Positions 1 to 10,641 are shown, counted from the first letter of the stretch. The stretch is DNA of 64,000 nt from Fodinicola acaciae (GCF_010993745.1 NZ_WOTN01000004.1:124001-188000), one strand, 5' to 3'. Numbers and translations: made by a program. The notes: generated by a model not told the origin, from the sequence alone.

Positions 1-39
1 CCCGCGTACGAACTCAGTTGCCACTTGCCTTCCCCCTCA

Positions 40-2328
40 TCAAGCGGACCACTCCTGCGGCGAAGGCACATCGTCGGGAGTGATCACTCGGGCCAGCGCG
101 GCCTGTTGTTCCTCGGTCAGCTTCTCACCCATCAGCTCGGCGACCTCCAGCTCGCCGACCAGTCGCCGGGCCTGCCGGACCAGCACGTCCTCGTAGACCG
201 TGCGGGCCGTACGCGCACTGGCCCAGCCTTCGCGGCCGGCCAACTGGCCGAACAGCGCGGCCAGCGCCTCGGGCACGCCGTCGGCGAGCTCCAGGCCGGA
301 CTCCTTGGCGAACAGCTCGACGACTTTGGTCGCGTCCGTCGCGGACATGTCCGAGAACGTAAGCGTTTTGGTGAAACGCGAACGCAAACCCGGGTTGGAG
401 TCGAGGAAATCGGCCATCGGCGAGGGATATCCGGCCGCCACGACGACCAGGTCGTCGCGGTGGCGCTCCATCGCCACGATCAGCTCGGCGACCGCCTCCG
501 GACCGAAGTCGCGACCGTCCCCTGTGGACAGTGCGTACGCCTCGTCCACGAACAGCACGCCGCCGAGCGCCGCCTCGATCGCCGCACGGGTCCGCTGCGC
601 GGTGTGGCCGACATAGCCGGCGACCAGGTCGCGACGGGTCACCGTGTGCACGTGACCGCGCGAAAGCACCCCGAGCGCGGCGAAAATCTGGCCGAGCAGC
701 TCGGCGACGGTCGTCTTGCCCGTACCCGGATTCCCCACCAGGACGAGGTGATGGCCGCGGCTCGGCGCCGACCCACCGACCGACTGGCGCATCCGGGTCA
801 CCCGTGCCAGGTCGACCAGGTCGCGCAGCGCGCGTTTCACCTCGTTGAGGCCGACCAGGCTGTCGAGTTTGGCCAGCGCGTCAGCCAAAGCGCTGTCCGA
901 TCCCGGCGTCTTCGATCCCGCGTCGGCCGTCACCGGCAGGTCGTCGACGGTCAGCAGACCGAGCTTGCGCAGGTCGGTCAGCGTGCCGTCGGCCAGCCGG
1001 TGCGCCTGCCGCTCGACGGTCGCCTCGTACAACCGGCGGACCGTACGCGCGCCACCTTCGCGCAGGTCGGCGGGACCGGTGCGCAGGTGCTGGGTGAGCC
1101 GGTCTGCGACGCCGTCGTCCAGGCTGTACTCGCCGAGCTTGGCCAGTCGCTCGAACAGCGACACCTGCTCCTCGACGGTCAAAGCCGGCAGCCGTACGAC
1201 CGTGGCGACCCGCGTCTTCAGCACCGGATAGGCCTCCAAGAGCCGGTCGCCGCCGGACGGCTTCCCGGCCAGGATCACCACGGTGTCCTCGGCCTGCGCG
1301 TCCATCAGACGCGCGATCAGGTCGATGACCGGGTCGAGCGCCTCGCGCGGGATCTCCGGCGAGTTGAACGCCTGGATGTCGTCGATCAGCAAGGTGCCGC
1401 CGCGTGCCGCGTCGAAGGCAGCGTTGACCGCGTTGGTCGCCTGGCCATAGCCACCGGAGAACAGGTAGTCGGGGTCGACCACCGCGAGCTGGCCCTGCGG
1501 CAGCAGCCGGAGCGCGCCGAGCAGGTCGGCGACGATGCCGGCGCCGGTGGACGTGCCGGTCCCCTGCGGTCCGAGCAGCGCCAGGTGCCTGGCCGTACGC
1601 GAGGCCTTCATGCCGGCCTCACGGCGGCGCTGCTCGACCCGCGCGACACCGGTCAGCCGCTTGACCTCCGCCTTCAGCGGCTCGGCGCCGACCATCGCGG
1701 CCAGCCGGCTTCGCACCTCCTCGAGCCGAGCGTCCTCCGGCGCGCGGCTGGGATCGCGTACGCGACCGGGCAGCGGCGTCGTGTCGACCGAAAGTCGCAG
1801 CTCGGAGGTGCTGGGCCGCTTGTCGACCGGCACGCCGCATGCGTCGGCGAGCATGCCGGCCAGGTCCGCGGCGGCGCGGTCCGGCACCGGGCCGGCGACC
1901 ACGACCACCTCGCGGCCCGGCAGGTCGATGGCCAACCGGCGGACCTGCGACACCAGCTCGCGCGCGGTCGCCTCGGCGCCGGTGTCGTCGCGCGTACGCG
2001 TGAAGGTCATCGTGCCTGGCTTGTCGGAACGGGTCGTGCGGTGCCAGGCCGGCAGGATCGTACGCATCTCCTCCTTGCGCACCGACGGCACGTCGACCGT
2101 GAAGGTGACCTGGCGGGCCACCCGCGGACCCGGCTGGTAGGGGTTCATCCGCACCAGGTATTCGACGCCGACCTGTCCGCCGCCCGCGCCGTCCCACCGC
2201 AGGCCCACCGCTGACTCCGGCCAGGTCGTGCGTACCGAGGTGAGGGTGCGCTCCAGCCAGCTCCAGCCAGGCAGCGCGGTGGACGCGGCGACCTCGCGCA
2301 TGCCGCTGGCCGGGTCGCGGTCGGACAC
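40..2328 (-). CDS. Two-domain CbxX/CfqX-type AAA ATPase of the Ter island
   Basis: This 762-residue protein has an N-terminal region of about 200 residues that I do not recognise, followed by two AAA modules. The first has a damaged Walker A (GPQGTGTST, about 253-261) but keeps a Walker B (TLLIDDIQ, about 312). The second is a clean CbxX/CfqX (SpoVK/EccA-type) domain with GNPGTGKTT at about 532-540 and GVLFVDEAYAL near 590. AAA ATPases of this kind remodel or unfold protein partners. It is divergent from terD and probably works with the Ter proteins; that role is inference. The GTG start at 2328 is used here. A better Shine-Dalgarno sits ahead of an in-frame ATC at 2358, with TAA a few codons further up, so the real start may be non-canonical. 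Confidence 0.85.
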   Translation of the reverse strand: MSDRDPASGMREVAASTALPGWSWLERTLTSVRTTWPESAVGLRWDGAGGGQVGVEYLVRMNPYQPGPRVARQVTFTVDVPSVRKEEMRTILPAWHRTTRSDKPGTMTFTRTRDDTGAEATARELVSQVRRLAIDLPGREVVVVAGPVPDRAAADLAGMLADACGVPVDKRPSTSELRLSVDTTPLPGRVRDPSRAPEDARLEEVRSRLAAMVGAEPLKAEVKRLTGVARVEQRRREAGMKASRTARHLALLGPQGTGTSTGAGIVADLLGALRLLPQGQLAVVDPDYLFSGGYGQATNAVNAAFDAARGGTLLIDDIQAFNSPEIPREALDPVIDLIARLMDAQAEDTVVILAGKPSGGDRLLEAYPVLKTRVATVVRLPALTVEEQVSLFERLAKLGEYSLDDGVADRLTQHLRTGPADLREGGARTVRRLYEATVERQAHRLADGTLTDLRKLGLLTVDDLPVTADAGSKTPGSDSALADALAKLDSLVGLNEVKRALRDLVDLARVTRMRQSVGGSAPSRGHHLVLVGNPGTGKTTVAELLGQIFAALGVLSRGHVHTVTRRDLVAGYVGHTAQRTRAAIEAALGGVLFVDEAYALSTGDGRDFGPEAVAELIVAMERHRDDLVVVAAGYPSPMADFLDSNPGLRSRFTKTLTFSDMSATDATKVVELFAKESGLELADGVPEALAALFGQLAGREGWASARTARTVYEDVLVRQARRLVGELEVAELMGEKLTEEQQAALARVITPDDVPSPQEWSA

Positions 2329-2355
2329 GTCGACCCACCCGGTGGCGCTCTCGCT

Positions 2356-2369
2356 GATGACGTCCTCCT
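2356..2369 (-). promoter_or_regulatory. Strong Shine-Dalgarno placed for an ATC start
   Basis: Read on the minus strand, AGGAGG (2364-2369) is followed after 5 nt by ATC (2356-2358), which is in frame with the AAA ATPase. An in-frame TAA lies just upstream, so no ATG, GTG or TTG precedes the GTG at 2328. The GTG at 2328 has only a weak GGGTGG-like site. This is the most consensus-like ribosome site near the gene and favours an ATC start that adds ten residues. Confidence 0.45.
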
Positions 2370-2581
2370 GTGGTTAGTGCTAGCCAGCAGTGTGCCAGGG
2401 CGGCGCAGCCCGGCCGCACCGAAGCAGCCATCCGTCCACACCACAATGCCCGACGGGGCAAGTGGTCGTACCGAGCAGCCAGATGGCCAGCCGATGGTCG
2501 GTGGCCGGCCGTACGGCTGGCTGGACCTCGGCTGAACAGGCTTAGAAGCTGCTGAGAGCGCATGCCGCGCTGCGGAGGTTT

Positions 2582-2609
2582 GGGAACGATGGATACAGTC
2601 AGGCTCGTT
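2582..2609 (+). promoter_or_regulatory. ECF-sigma-like promoter upstream of terD
   Basis: GGGAAC (2582-2587) and CGTT (2606-2609) are separated by 18 nt. This fits the GGAAC-N16-18-CGTT pattern used by stress ECF sigma factors of the SigE/SigH type in actinobacteria. It lies about 80 nt before the terD start. It is the only promoter-like signal I see in the 330-bp divergent region 2359-2687; the rest of that region shows no convincing gene. The match is to a short consensus, so it is tentative. Confidence 0.4.
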
Positions 2610-2687
2610 CTCTGCATGTCCGGCGTACGACGACCGCGCGAGAGGCAACGGCACGGTCGGCCTCGCCTCAAATCGGGAGGAATTCCA

Positions 2688-3266
2688 GTGGGAGTCAGTC
2701 TCTCCAAGGGTGGCAACGTATCGCTGACCAAGGAGGCCGGCGGCAGTCTGACCGCGGTCACCGTCGGTCTGGGCTGGGACGCGCGTACGACCACCGGCGC
2801 CGACTTCGACCTCGACGCCAGCGCGCTGCTGCTCAACACCGGCGGCAAGGTGCCGACCGACCAGCACTTCGTCTTCTTCAACAACCTGAACTCGCCGGAC
2901 GGCTCTGTCCAGCACACCGGTGACAACCTGACCGGTGAGGGTGAGGGTGACGACGAGTCGATCAAGGTCGGCGTCGCGTCCGTACCGGCGGACATCGACA
3001 AGATCGTCTTCACCGTCTCCATCTACGACGCGGAGAACCGCGGCCAGTCCTTCGGCCAGGTGCGCAACGCCTACATCCGGGTCGTCAACGACGCCAACGG
3101 CCAGGAGCTGGCCAGGTACGACCTCACCGAGGACGCGTCCACCGAGACCGCGATGAACTTCGGCGAGCTCTACCGGCACGGCGCCGAGTGGAAGTTCCGC
3201 GCGGTCGGCCAGGGCTACGCCTCCGGACTGGCCGGCATCGCGCGCGACTTCGGCGTGAACGTCTGA
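2688..3266 (+). CDS. terD: TerD family calcium-binding stress protein
   Basis: This 192-residue protein is a full TerD/CABP domain. It opens with [15 protein letters not shown], has the acidic [12 protein letters not shown] segment near residue 40 and an EGEGDDESI loop near 85, which are the Ca2+-binding parts of the family, and ends in the usual AWKF/GYASGL-type C terminus. TerD proteins are cytoplasmic or membrane-associated and act in tellurite and other stress responses. The GTG start at 2688 is chosen because GGGAGG (2675-2680) lies 7 nt before it and because TerD homologues begin exactly there; the reading frame is open further upstream to 2562 but that part has no TerD similarity. Confidence 0.93.
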   Translation: MGVSLSKGGNVSLTKEAGGSLTAVTVGLGWDARTTTGADFDLDASALLLNTGGKVPTDQHFVFFNNLNSPDGSVQHTGDNLTGEGEGDDESIKVGVASVPADIDKIVFTVSIYDAENRGQSFGQVRNAYIRVVNDANGQELARYDLTEDASTETAMNFGELYRHGAEWKFRAVGQGYASGLAGIARDFGVNV

Positions 3267-3298
3267 GACGTTCCGTCAGCGCCCGACCACGCAACGCA

Positions 3299-3336
3299 TG
3301 GGGTCCTTTTCGTGCATGTCCGGCACGATGGGACCC
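3299..3336 (+). terminator. Stem-loop terminator after terD
   Basis: GGGGTCC (3299-3305) pairs with GGACCCC (3330-3336), and a second stem CGTGC/GCACG (3310-3314 with 3322-3326) is nested inside. It begins about 30 nt after the terD stop and precedes the TTG start of the membrane protein gene by some 160 nt. There is no strong T tract beyond it, as is common in actinobacteria. Confidence 0.5.
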
Positions 3337-3493
3337 CTGTGTTGTTCCAGGCCGGGCCACGTACGGCTGGCGTCGCGGGGATGCGTCGTACCGATAGGCT
3401 GGCCGGACCGATGGCCGGTGGCTCCGGGTGATTTCTTGGCCAGGACTTGACCAGACCGGTCGCGGCCGTACTGGCGTCAACTAGGGGGACCCC

Positions 3494-4654
3494 TTGATCC
3501 TCAAGACCTTCCGCTGGGCTTTCGTGGTGACCGCGATCGGCCTCGCCGGCGGCTTCCTGCTCGGCTTCCGCGAAGGTGGTGGCATCGCCGGCGCCTTCGA
3601 GTCGCTGGTCCTGGTCGCCATCCTGACGATCCTGGAAATCTCGCTGTCGTTCGACAACGCCGTCGTCAACGCCACGATCCTGGAGCGGATGAGCGCCTTC
3701 TGGCAGCGCATGTTCCTGACCGTCGGCATCCTGATCGCGGTCTTTGGCATGCGGCTGATCTTCCCGCTGATCATCGTGTCGATCACCGCGCCGCTCAACC
3801 CGGTCACGGTGATCGAGCTGGCGGTCGCCGGCGGCACCGGGCCGGGCAGCTACGCGCAGCACCTGCACGAGGCGCACCCCGCGATCGCGGCCTTCGGCGG
3901 CATGTTCCTGTTCATGATCTTCCTCGGCTTCGTGCTGGAGGAGCAGGAGCACAGCTGGCTGGCCTGGCTGGAGAAGCCGCTGGCCCGGATCGGCAAGCTC
4001 GACCAGCTCAACGTCGTCATCGCGCTCATCGTCCTGCTGATCGCCAGCGCCACCCTGAGCACCACCGCGGCGCACCAGACCGCGGCCGTCGTACTGATCG
4101 CCGGCGTGCTCGGCGTCGTGACGTACCTGCTGGTGAACGGCCTCGGCGAGCTGTTCGAGACCTCGGCCGACGAGGCGCACGAGGAGGAGCACGGCGAGGC
4201 GGTCGCCAAGTCCGGCAACGGCAACCTGGTCAAGGCCGTCGGCAAGGCCGCGTTCTTCCTGTTCCTCTATCTGGAGGTCCTGGACGCGTCCTTCTCCTTC
4301 GACGGCGTCATCGGCGCGTTCGCCATCACCTCGGACATCTTCATCATCGCGATCGGTCTCGGTGTCGGCGCCATGTACATCCGGTCGCTGACCGTCTACC
4401 TGGTCCGCAAGGGGACCCTGAACGAGTACGTCTACCTGGAGCACGGCGCCATGTGGGCCATCGGCGCGCTGGCGGTGATCCTGCTGATCACCATCCGGTA
4501 CGAGGTGCCCGAGGTGGTCACTGGCCTGATCGGTGTCGCCTTCATCGCGGCGGCGTTCATCTCCTCGTTGGTCCGCAACCGGCGGCTCGGTGGCGACGAT
4601 TCCAGCGACGATGCCGGCGAACCCAGCGGCGACCAGGAAGCCGTGAAGGTCTGA
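3494..4654 (+). CDS. DUF475 / TerC-like integral membrane protein
   Basis: This 386-residue polytopic membrane protein has about nine hydrophobic spans. It carries two related acidic motifs inside membrane segments, EISLSFDNAVVNA (about 47-59) and EVLDASFSFDGVIGA (about 260-274). Paired acidic E..D-N/G motifs like these are typical of the DUF475/TerC family, thought to handle metal ions or support envelope proteins. The C terminus is charged and cytoplasmic-looking. The start is TTG at 3494 with an AGGGGG ribosome site at 3483-3488. It lies between two TerD-domain genes, as membrane TerC-type proteins commonly do in Ter loci. Ion specificity cannot be read from sequence. Confidence 0.88.
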   Translation: MILKTFRWAFVVTAIGLAGGFLLGFREGGGIAGAFESLVLVAILTILEISLSFDNAVVNATILERMSAFWQRMFLTVGILIAVFGMRLIFPLIIVSITAPLNPVTVIELAVAGGTGPGSYAQHLHEAHPAIAAFGGMFLFMIFLGFVLEEQEHSWLAWLEKPLARIGKLDQLNVVIALIVLLIASATLSTTAAHQTAAVVLIAGVLGVVTYLLVNGLGELFETSADEAHEEEHGEAVAKSGNGNLVKAVGKAAFFLFLYLEVLDASFSFDGVIGAFAITSDIFIIAIGLGVGAMYIRSLTVYLVRKGTLNEYVYLEHGAMWAIGALAVILLITIRYEVPEVVTGLIGVAFIAAAFISSLVRNRRLGGDDSSDDAGEPSGDQEAVKV

Positions 4655-4692
4655 CGTACGACTTGGCACAGCCTGAGGAGGACTGACCAGCA

Positions 4693-5673
4693 ATGCCTAT
4701 CGACTACACCCGGCCCCCGAAGAAGCCGCAGGGTGGCGGCCAGCCACCGGCGGCGCCTCCGGCCGCGCCTCCAGCGGCACCGCCAGCCGCGCCACCGGCG
4801 GCACCACCGGCCGGTGGTGGCTATCCGCCACCGGCTCCTCCGGCCGCGCCACCGCAGGGCTACCCACCGCAGGCTCCGCCGGCGGCACCGCCACAGGGTT
4901 ACCCGCCGGCGCCGCCGCCGCAGGGTGGCTATCCGCCGCCGCAGGGCTATCCGCCACCGCAGCAGGGCTATCCGCCGCCGCAGGGTCAGCCGTACCCGCC
5001 GCAGGGCCAGCAATACCCGCCGCAGGGTCAGCCACCGGCACCGCAGGGTGGCGGCGTGAACCTGAGCAAGGTGACGCTGACCAAGCAGGCGCCGGCGGTC
5101 TCGCTGACCAAGCAGGGTGGCGCGTCCGGCGTCATCCGGGTCAACCTCAACTGGTCGCAGCGCCAGGGTGGCGGCTTCTTCAAGCGGCTGGCCGGCGGCG
5201 GTGACGTCGACCTCGACCTGGGCTGCCTGTTCGAGTTCAGCGACGGAGACAAGGGCGTCGTACAGGCGCTCGGCAACGCCTTCGAGGCGATCCCGCTGTC
5301 CGGCGGCAAGCCGCTGATCTGGCTGTCCGGCGACGACCGGTCCGGCGCCAGCCAGGGTGGCGAGGACATGTTCATCGACCTGTCCCGGTCGAACATGATC
5401 CGCCGGATCCTGGTCTTCGCCTACATCTACGAGGGCACGCCCAACTGGGCCGCCGCCAACGGTGTGGTGACGATCTTCCCGCAGAGCGGCCCGCAGATCG
5501 AGGTGCACCTCGACGAGCACGACCCGCGCGCTCCGATGTGCGCGATCGCGCTGCTCACCAACCAGAACGGCGAGATCGTGATCAACCGCGAGGTCCGCTA
5601 CGTACGCGGCGCGCAGCGGATCCTGGACCAGACCTACGGCTGGGGCCTGAACTGGACCCCGGGTCGTAAGTGA
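4693..5673 (+). CDS. TerA-like TerD-domain protein with Pro-rich N terminus
   Basis: This 326-residue protein has two parts. Residues about 8-118 are low-complexity Pro/Ala/Gly/Gln/Tyr repeats (PPAAPPAA then PPQGYPP). Residues about 120-326 are a divergent TerD-superfamily domain (VNLSKVTLTKQAP, VDLDLGCLFEF, WLSGDDRSG, RRILVFAYIYEG) ending in the GWGLNWTPG tail that is typical of TerA-type proteins. The Asp-rich segments suggest Ca2+ binding. Its stop codon overlaps the start of the GrpE-like gene (GTGA), so the two are co-translated. The Pro-rich arm may act as a docking or phase-forming region; that is inference. Confidence 0.88.
   Translation: MPIDYTRPPKKPQGGGQPPAAPPAAPPAAPPAAPPAAPPAGGGYPPPAPPAAPPQGYPPQAPPAAPPQGYPPAPPPQGGYPPPQGYPPPQQGYPPPQGQPYPPQGQQYPPQGQPPAPQGGGVNLSKVTLTKQAPAVSLTKQGGASGVIRVNLNWSQRQGGGFFKRLAGGGDVDLDLGCLFEFSDGDKGVVQALGNAFEAIPLSGGKPLIWLSGDDRSGASQGGEDMFIDLSRSNMIRRILVFAYIYEGTPNWAAANGVVTIFPQSGPQIEVHLDEHDPRAPMCAIALLTNQNGEIVINREVRYVRGAQRILDQTYGWGLNWTPGRK
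4756..5046 (+). repeat. Pro-rich low-complexity coding repeats
   Basis: Within the TerA-like gene the DNA consists of degenerate repeats of CCGGCG-type and CCGCAGGGCTAT-type units that encode PPAA and PPQGY motifs. They are in frame throughout and probably vary in number between strains. Confidence 0.8.
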
Positions 5674-6332
5674 CCACGCCTGAGGAGGAGCAGCCGTCCG
5701 GCGGGGAACCGCCGGACGGCGAGTCGCCGCCGGACGGCGAGCTCGGCACGCCGGATCCGGTCGAAGTGGTGAAGACGGCGGTCGAGGATCTGAAGACCGA
5801 CGTGAAGACCGAGCTGGTCATGCTCGGCACCGACCTGACGGCGCTGCGCAACGACCTCAACGGCCTGCCGGACGTGCTGGAGGAGCTGCGCCGGCTGCGG
5901 TCCCGCGACGCCGACCTGGTCGACCGGCTGCACAGCGAGAACACCAAGCTGCGCGAGGGTGAGCTGGCCAAGGCGCTCGCGCCGCTGCTGTCCGGCCTGC
6001 TCCGGCTGCACGACCAGATGGTGCAGCTGGCCGGCGACGACAAGGCCAGCGACGCGGCGATGCTGCGCAAGCAGCTGCTGCAGATCCTGGACACCGCCGC
6101 CGGCGTACGTTCGTACGAGCCTCAGCCCGGTGATCCGTTCGACTCCGAGCGCCACCTCGGCGTCGGCCGGGTGAAGACCGGCGACAAGGCGGCCGACGGC
6201 ACGATCGTCCGCACCGTCCGGCTCGGCTTCGGCCGCGACGACGGCTCGACCGTACGGGTCGCCGAGGTCGAGGTCGCGCAGTACGTCCCAACCGCGCTGA
6301 CGCCGGGAACCGAGTCGGCCAGCGATTCGTAA
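5670..6332 (+). CDS. GrpE-like nucleotide exchange factor
   Basis: This 220-residue protein has an acidic, Pro-rich N terminus, a long heptad-rich helix (about 30-100), the KALAPLLSGLLRLHDQMVQL helix found at the GrpE dimer four-helix bundle, and a C-terminal beta domain (HLGVGRVKTGDKAADGTIVRTVRLGF). The order matches GrpE, but identity to housekeeping GrpE looks low. It would release ADP from the Hsp70 encoded just downstream. The GTG start at 5670 overlaps the upstream stop by 4 nt. Being placed directly before an Hsp70 gene supports the call. Confidence 0.72.
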   Translation: MTTPEEEQPSGGEPPDGESPPDGELGTPDPVEVVKTAVEDLKTDVKTELVMLGTDLTALRNDLNGLPDVLEELRRLRSRDADLVDRLHSENTKLREGELAKALAPLLSGLLRLHDQMVQLAGDDKASDAAMLRKQLLQILDTAAGVRSYEPQPGDPFDSERHLGVGRVKTGDKAADGTIVRTVRLGFGRDDGSTVRVAEVEVAQYVPTALTPGTESASDS

Positions 6333-6356
6333 CACGTTCATGATGGAGGCAGTCCG

Positions 6357-7982
<1,626 letters not shown>

Positions 7983-8002
7983 CGGTGCCGCTGGACATCA
8001 GC

Positions 8003-8029
8003 CGACGCAATCGGATTCCGATTGCGTCG
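8003..8029. repeat. Interspersed palindrome, copy 1 (13-bp arms)
   Basis: CGACGCAATCGGA (8003-8015) and its exact reverse complement (8017-8029) flank one central T. It lies 20 nt after the Hsp70 stop and can fold into a strong hairpin, so it may act as a terminator. The same core recurs at 36151, 42901 and 61383. A further half-site CAATCGGAC is at about 8070-8078. Confidence 0.75.
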
Positions 8030-8090
8030 TCCGTACCGGTTCTACCTGCGCTTTTGCCGCGCCACGCAGCAATCGGACCTCGCTGTCGGC

Positions 8091-8153
8091 GTCCGTTTGG
8101 AACCTTGTCGACCGCCTACCCGCGAGCAGCGGTCAACAAGGTGACAAACGGAC
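8091..8153. repeat. Long imperfect inverted repeat
   Basis: The 25-nt arm 8091-8115 is complementary to 8129-8153 at 22 of 25 positions, with a 13-nt loop. It lies in the 250-bp gap between the Hsp70 and zinc-ribbon genes, which otherwise holds no convincing gene. It would form a long stem in RNA and could be an attenuator or processing site within the operon. Confidence 0.65.
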
Positions 8154-8232
8154 ACCCGGTCGCCGGCCAGAATGCCACCCCGAGGCGAGAAACCGCAGGT
8201 CAGGCCGCCTCTGGCGAAATGGAGGTGGCGCG

Positions 8233-10641
8233 GTGACCCTCGACACCAACGCTTACCGGAAGAACGTACTGGCCCGGCTGCTCAACGAGCCGGGCCTCGC
8301 CGACCCGCAGACCGGTGACCCGTTCCTGGTCTGCGCGGTCGACCCGGACGCCGACGACGCGACCGCGGCCAAGCAGTTGGACGAGGTCCTCGCGTTCTGG
8401 AACAAGGAACGCAACCATCCGCGCTACCGCGGCCTGGCCGCGCAGCTGGTCGGTCGCCGGGCCGAGTACGAGTCGATCCTGCTCAACAGCGGCGCGCGTA
8501 AAGCCGCCGCGCAGCGGGTCACCCAGGCGAGAGAGTCGGCGCAGGCCGAAGGCCTGGCCGTGCTGGACGACCTGGCGCACCGGCTCGGCGACATTCCGCG
8601 CTCCAAGCTCGACGCGCTGAAGCGGATCGCCGCCCACCACGGCGTCGACGCCACCACCTTCGCCGGCTGGAGCGCACGTCGGCGCATCGTCGAAGACACC
8701 GAGGCGGTGCCGTGGGACGACGCCGTACGCCGGCAGATCCGCCGCAGCCTGGACGAGCTGGCCACGCTGGAGCACCATCGTCCCGGTTTCCCGACCCTCT
8801 ACTCGCTGCTCAACCTGGAGAACGACGCGCCGGTCGAGCGGATCCGGCAGGCGGCGGATGAGCTCAACCAGATCAACGCCGGCGCACGGCGCGACCGTCG
8901 CAAGACGCTGCTCGGCGACCTGCTGGCGACCATCAAGACGCGGCTGCTGGCCGCCGACGGTCCGGCGCGCTATAAGGCGAGCCTGAAGGCCGACGCGCGT
9001 GACCTGATCCGTCCGGAGATCGAGATGCTGGCCGTGGTGACCGGCGAGATCTCCGCCGAAGACCACCAGACGCTGGTCACCGCGCTGGTCGGCAACGACT
9101 GGGGCTTCTCGGCCGCCGACGCGCGCGAGATCATCCGGCAGGTCGCGGCACAGGCCGGCGCCGCCGTCTCGGTCGCCGTACACACACGCGACATCATCGT
9201 CTGCGGCCTGTGCGAGCGTCCGCAGACCGAGACCGCGCCGACCTGCCGTTACTGCGGCACCGCGCTGCACCTCACCTGCCCCTCGTGTGGCCAGCAGCAG
9301 CCGTCCGCGGCGATGCTCTGCGGCAACTGCGGCACCTCGCTCGCGGCCTATCGGCGCACGTACGACGCCATCCGCATGGCGCAGGAGCTGCCGCCGACCG
9401 AGGCCGAGACCGAGCTGACCAAGCTGCTGACCACCGCACCTGACGCGCGGATCGTACGAGACGCGCTCAACCGGCTGCCGCTCGCGCCACCGACCGCGGT
9501 CACCGCGCTCGCCGAGGCCGACGCCGTACGGGTGCGGTGGCAGCCGTCCGCGTCGACCGGCGAGGTCGCCTACCGGTTGGCCAGGCAGATCACCGCCGCC
9601 GGTCAGGAGGCGACCCGCGGCCTCGGCCGTACGACGGCGACCGACTTCGAGGACGCCGGCGCGCCCGGCGGCCTGCCGTTGCGCTATCAGGTCACCGCGG
9701 TGGCCGGCGACCGCTCGAGCGTGCCGGTGCACTCCGACGAGGTGCTGGTCGCGCGCGAGATCGAAGGCCTGGCGGCGCGCACCGTACGCGTCGACGGGGC
9801 GCCGGCCGTGCGGATCAGCTACCGCGACCCCGGCGGCGCCGGCCTGGTCGCGGTCGAACGGCTCGGCGACACGGTCACGCCGATAAAGGCTGCCAGCGGC
9901 GTCGCCACCGACACGTCCGTACGGCCAGGCGACACGGTCACCTACCGCGCGCGCGTCACGTATCGCGGCGCCGGCGAGCCGATCGCCACCGAGGGCCGCA
10001 CGGTCGAGCTGACCGTCGACGCGCTGCCGGTGCCGGTGCCGGAGATCTGGTTCAGTCCGCAGGCCGACGGCAGCGTACGGCTCAGCTTCGACCATCCACC
10101 GGCCGGCCAGGTGAGCATCTACGCGACGACTGGGCCGACCGCGACGCCGGTCGCCGCGTGGGGGACGGATGTCGACCTGCAGTCGCTCCGGCGGCAGGCG
10201 CGGCTGGTCGGCACCGGCACGCGCCGGATCATCGACCGTGCCGCGTCCGGCCGGGTGATCTACACGCCGGTCACGATCGTCGGCGACCTGGCCGTAGCAG
10301 GCAACTCACGTACCGTCATCGCCGCGCCACCGGTGACCGGACTTTCCGGACGAGATCAGGGAAACCAGATCGTCGTCATGTTCACCATGCCGATGGGTGT
10401 GACCGAGGCGGCCGTACGGTGGCGCCGCGACCAGTTTCCGGAAAGTGCCGACGATCCGGCCGCGACCGGTGAGAACATCACCAACACCAAGCTGGAAATA
10501 GCCGGTGGCCTGACAATTCCGGCACCTGACGACGGACGTCCAGTGTTCATTGCGGTTTATCCCACAGTTCGTCTCAGCACGTCGGGCCGGCCCGTCCCAG
10601 CTAGTGTGTCGACGACTTTGGTCATGCGCGGGGGACGTTAG
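8233..10641 (+). CDS. Large zinc-ribbon protein of the Ter/Hsp70 cluster
   Basis: This 802-residue protein is not a recognised enzyme. An alpha-helical N-terminal half (about 1-320) is followed by two zinc ribbons, CGLC...CRYC and CPSC...CGNC (about 323-367). The rest (about 420-800) is beta-rich with repeated fibronectin-III-like patterns (VRWQPSASTGEVAYRLAR, PLRYQVTAVAGD, VRISYRDP). There is no signal peptide or membrane span, so it is probably cytoplasmic. Position directly after the Hsp70/GrpE pair suggests a client adaptor or co-chaperone scaffold; that is inference. The GTG start at 8233 has GGAGG at 8221-8225. Confidence 0.8.
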   Translation: MTLDTNAYRKNVLARLLNEPGLADPQTGDPFLVCAVDPDADDATAAKQLDEVLAFWNKERNHPRYRGLAAQLVGRRAEYESILLNSGARKAAAQRVTQARESAQAEGLAVLDDLAHRLGDIPRSKLDALKRIAAHHGVDATTFAGWSARRRIVEDTEAVPWDDAVRRQIRRSLDELATLEHHRPGFPTLYSLLNLENDAPVERIRQAADELNQINAGARRDRRKTLLGDLLATIKTRLLAADGPARYKASLKADARDLIRPEIEMLAVVTGEISAEDHQTLVTALVGNDWGFSAADAREIIRQVAAQAGAAVSVAVHTRDIIVCGLCERPQTETAPTCRYCGTALHLTCPSCGQQQPSAAMLCGNCGTSLAAYRRTYDAIRMAQELPPTEAETELTKLLTTAPDARIVRDALNRLPLAPPTAVTALAEADAVRVRWQPSASTGEVAYRLARQITAAGQEATRGLGRTTATDFEDAGAPGGLPLRYQVTAVAGDRSSVPVHSDEVLVAREIEGLAARTVRVDGAPAVRISYRDPGGAGLVAVERLGDTVTPIKAASGVATDTSVRPGDTVTYRARVTYRGAGEPIATEGRTVELTVDALPVPVPEIWFSPQADGSVRLSFDHPPAGQVSIYATTGPTATPVAAWGTDVDLQSLRRQARLVGTGTRRIIDRAASGRVIYTPVTIVGDLAVAGNSRTVIAAPPVTGLSGRDQGNQIVVMFTMPMGVTEAAVRWRRDQFPESADDPAATGENITNTKLEIAGGLTIPAPDDGRPVFIAVYPTVRLSTSGRPVPASVSTTLVMRGGR

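Noticed and set aside
25-2214. Long open frame opposite the AAA ATPase gene
   Set aside because: Composition-driven shadow frame: no motifs, Arg/Gln/His-rich sequence, and the other strand has clear AAA motifs.
4756-5046. Tandem DNA repeats that could be taken for a CRISPR or satellite
   Set aside because: Units are short, irregular and in frame; they encode the Pro-rich arm of the TerA-like protein.
7985-8236. Short open frame of 83 codons between Hsp70 and zinc-ribbon genes
   Set aside because: It runs through a palindrome and a long inverted repeat, lacks a ribosome site and resembles no protein family; the region is structural rather than coding.
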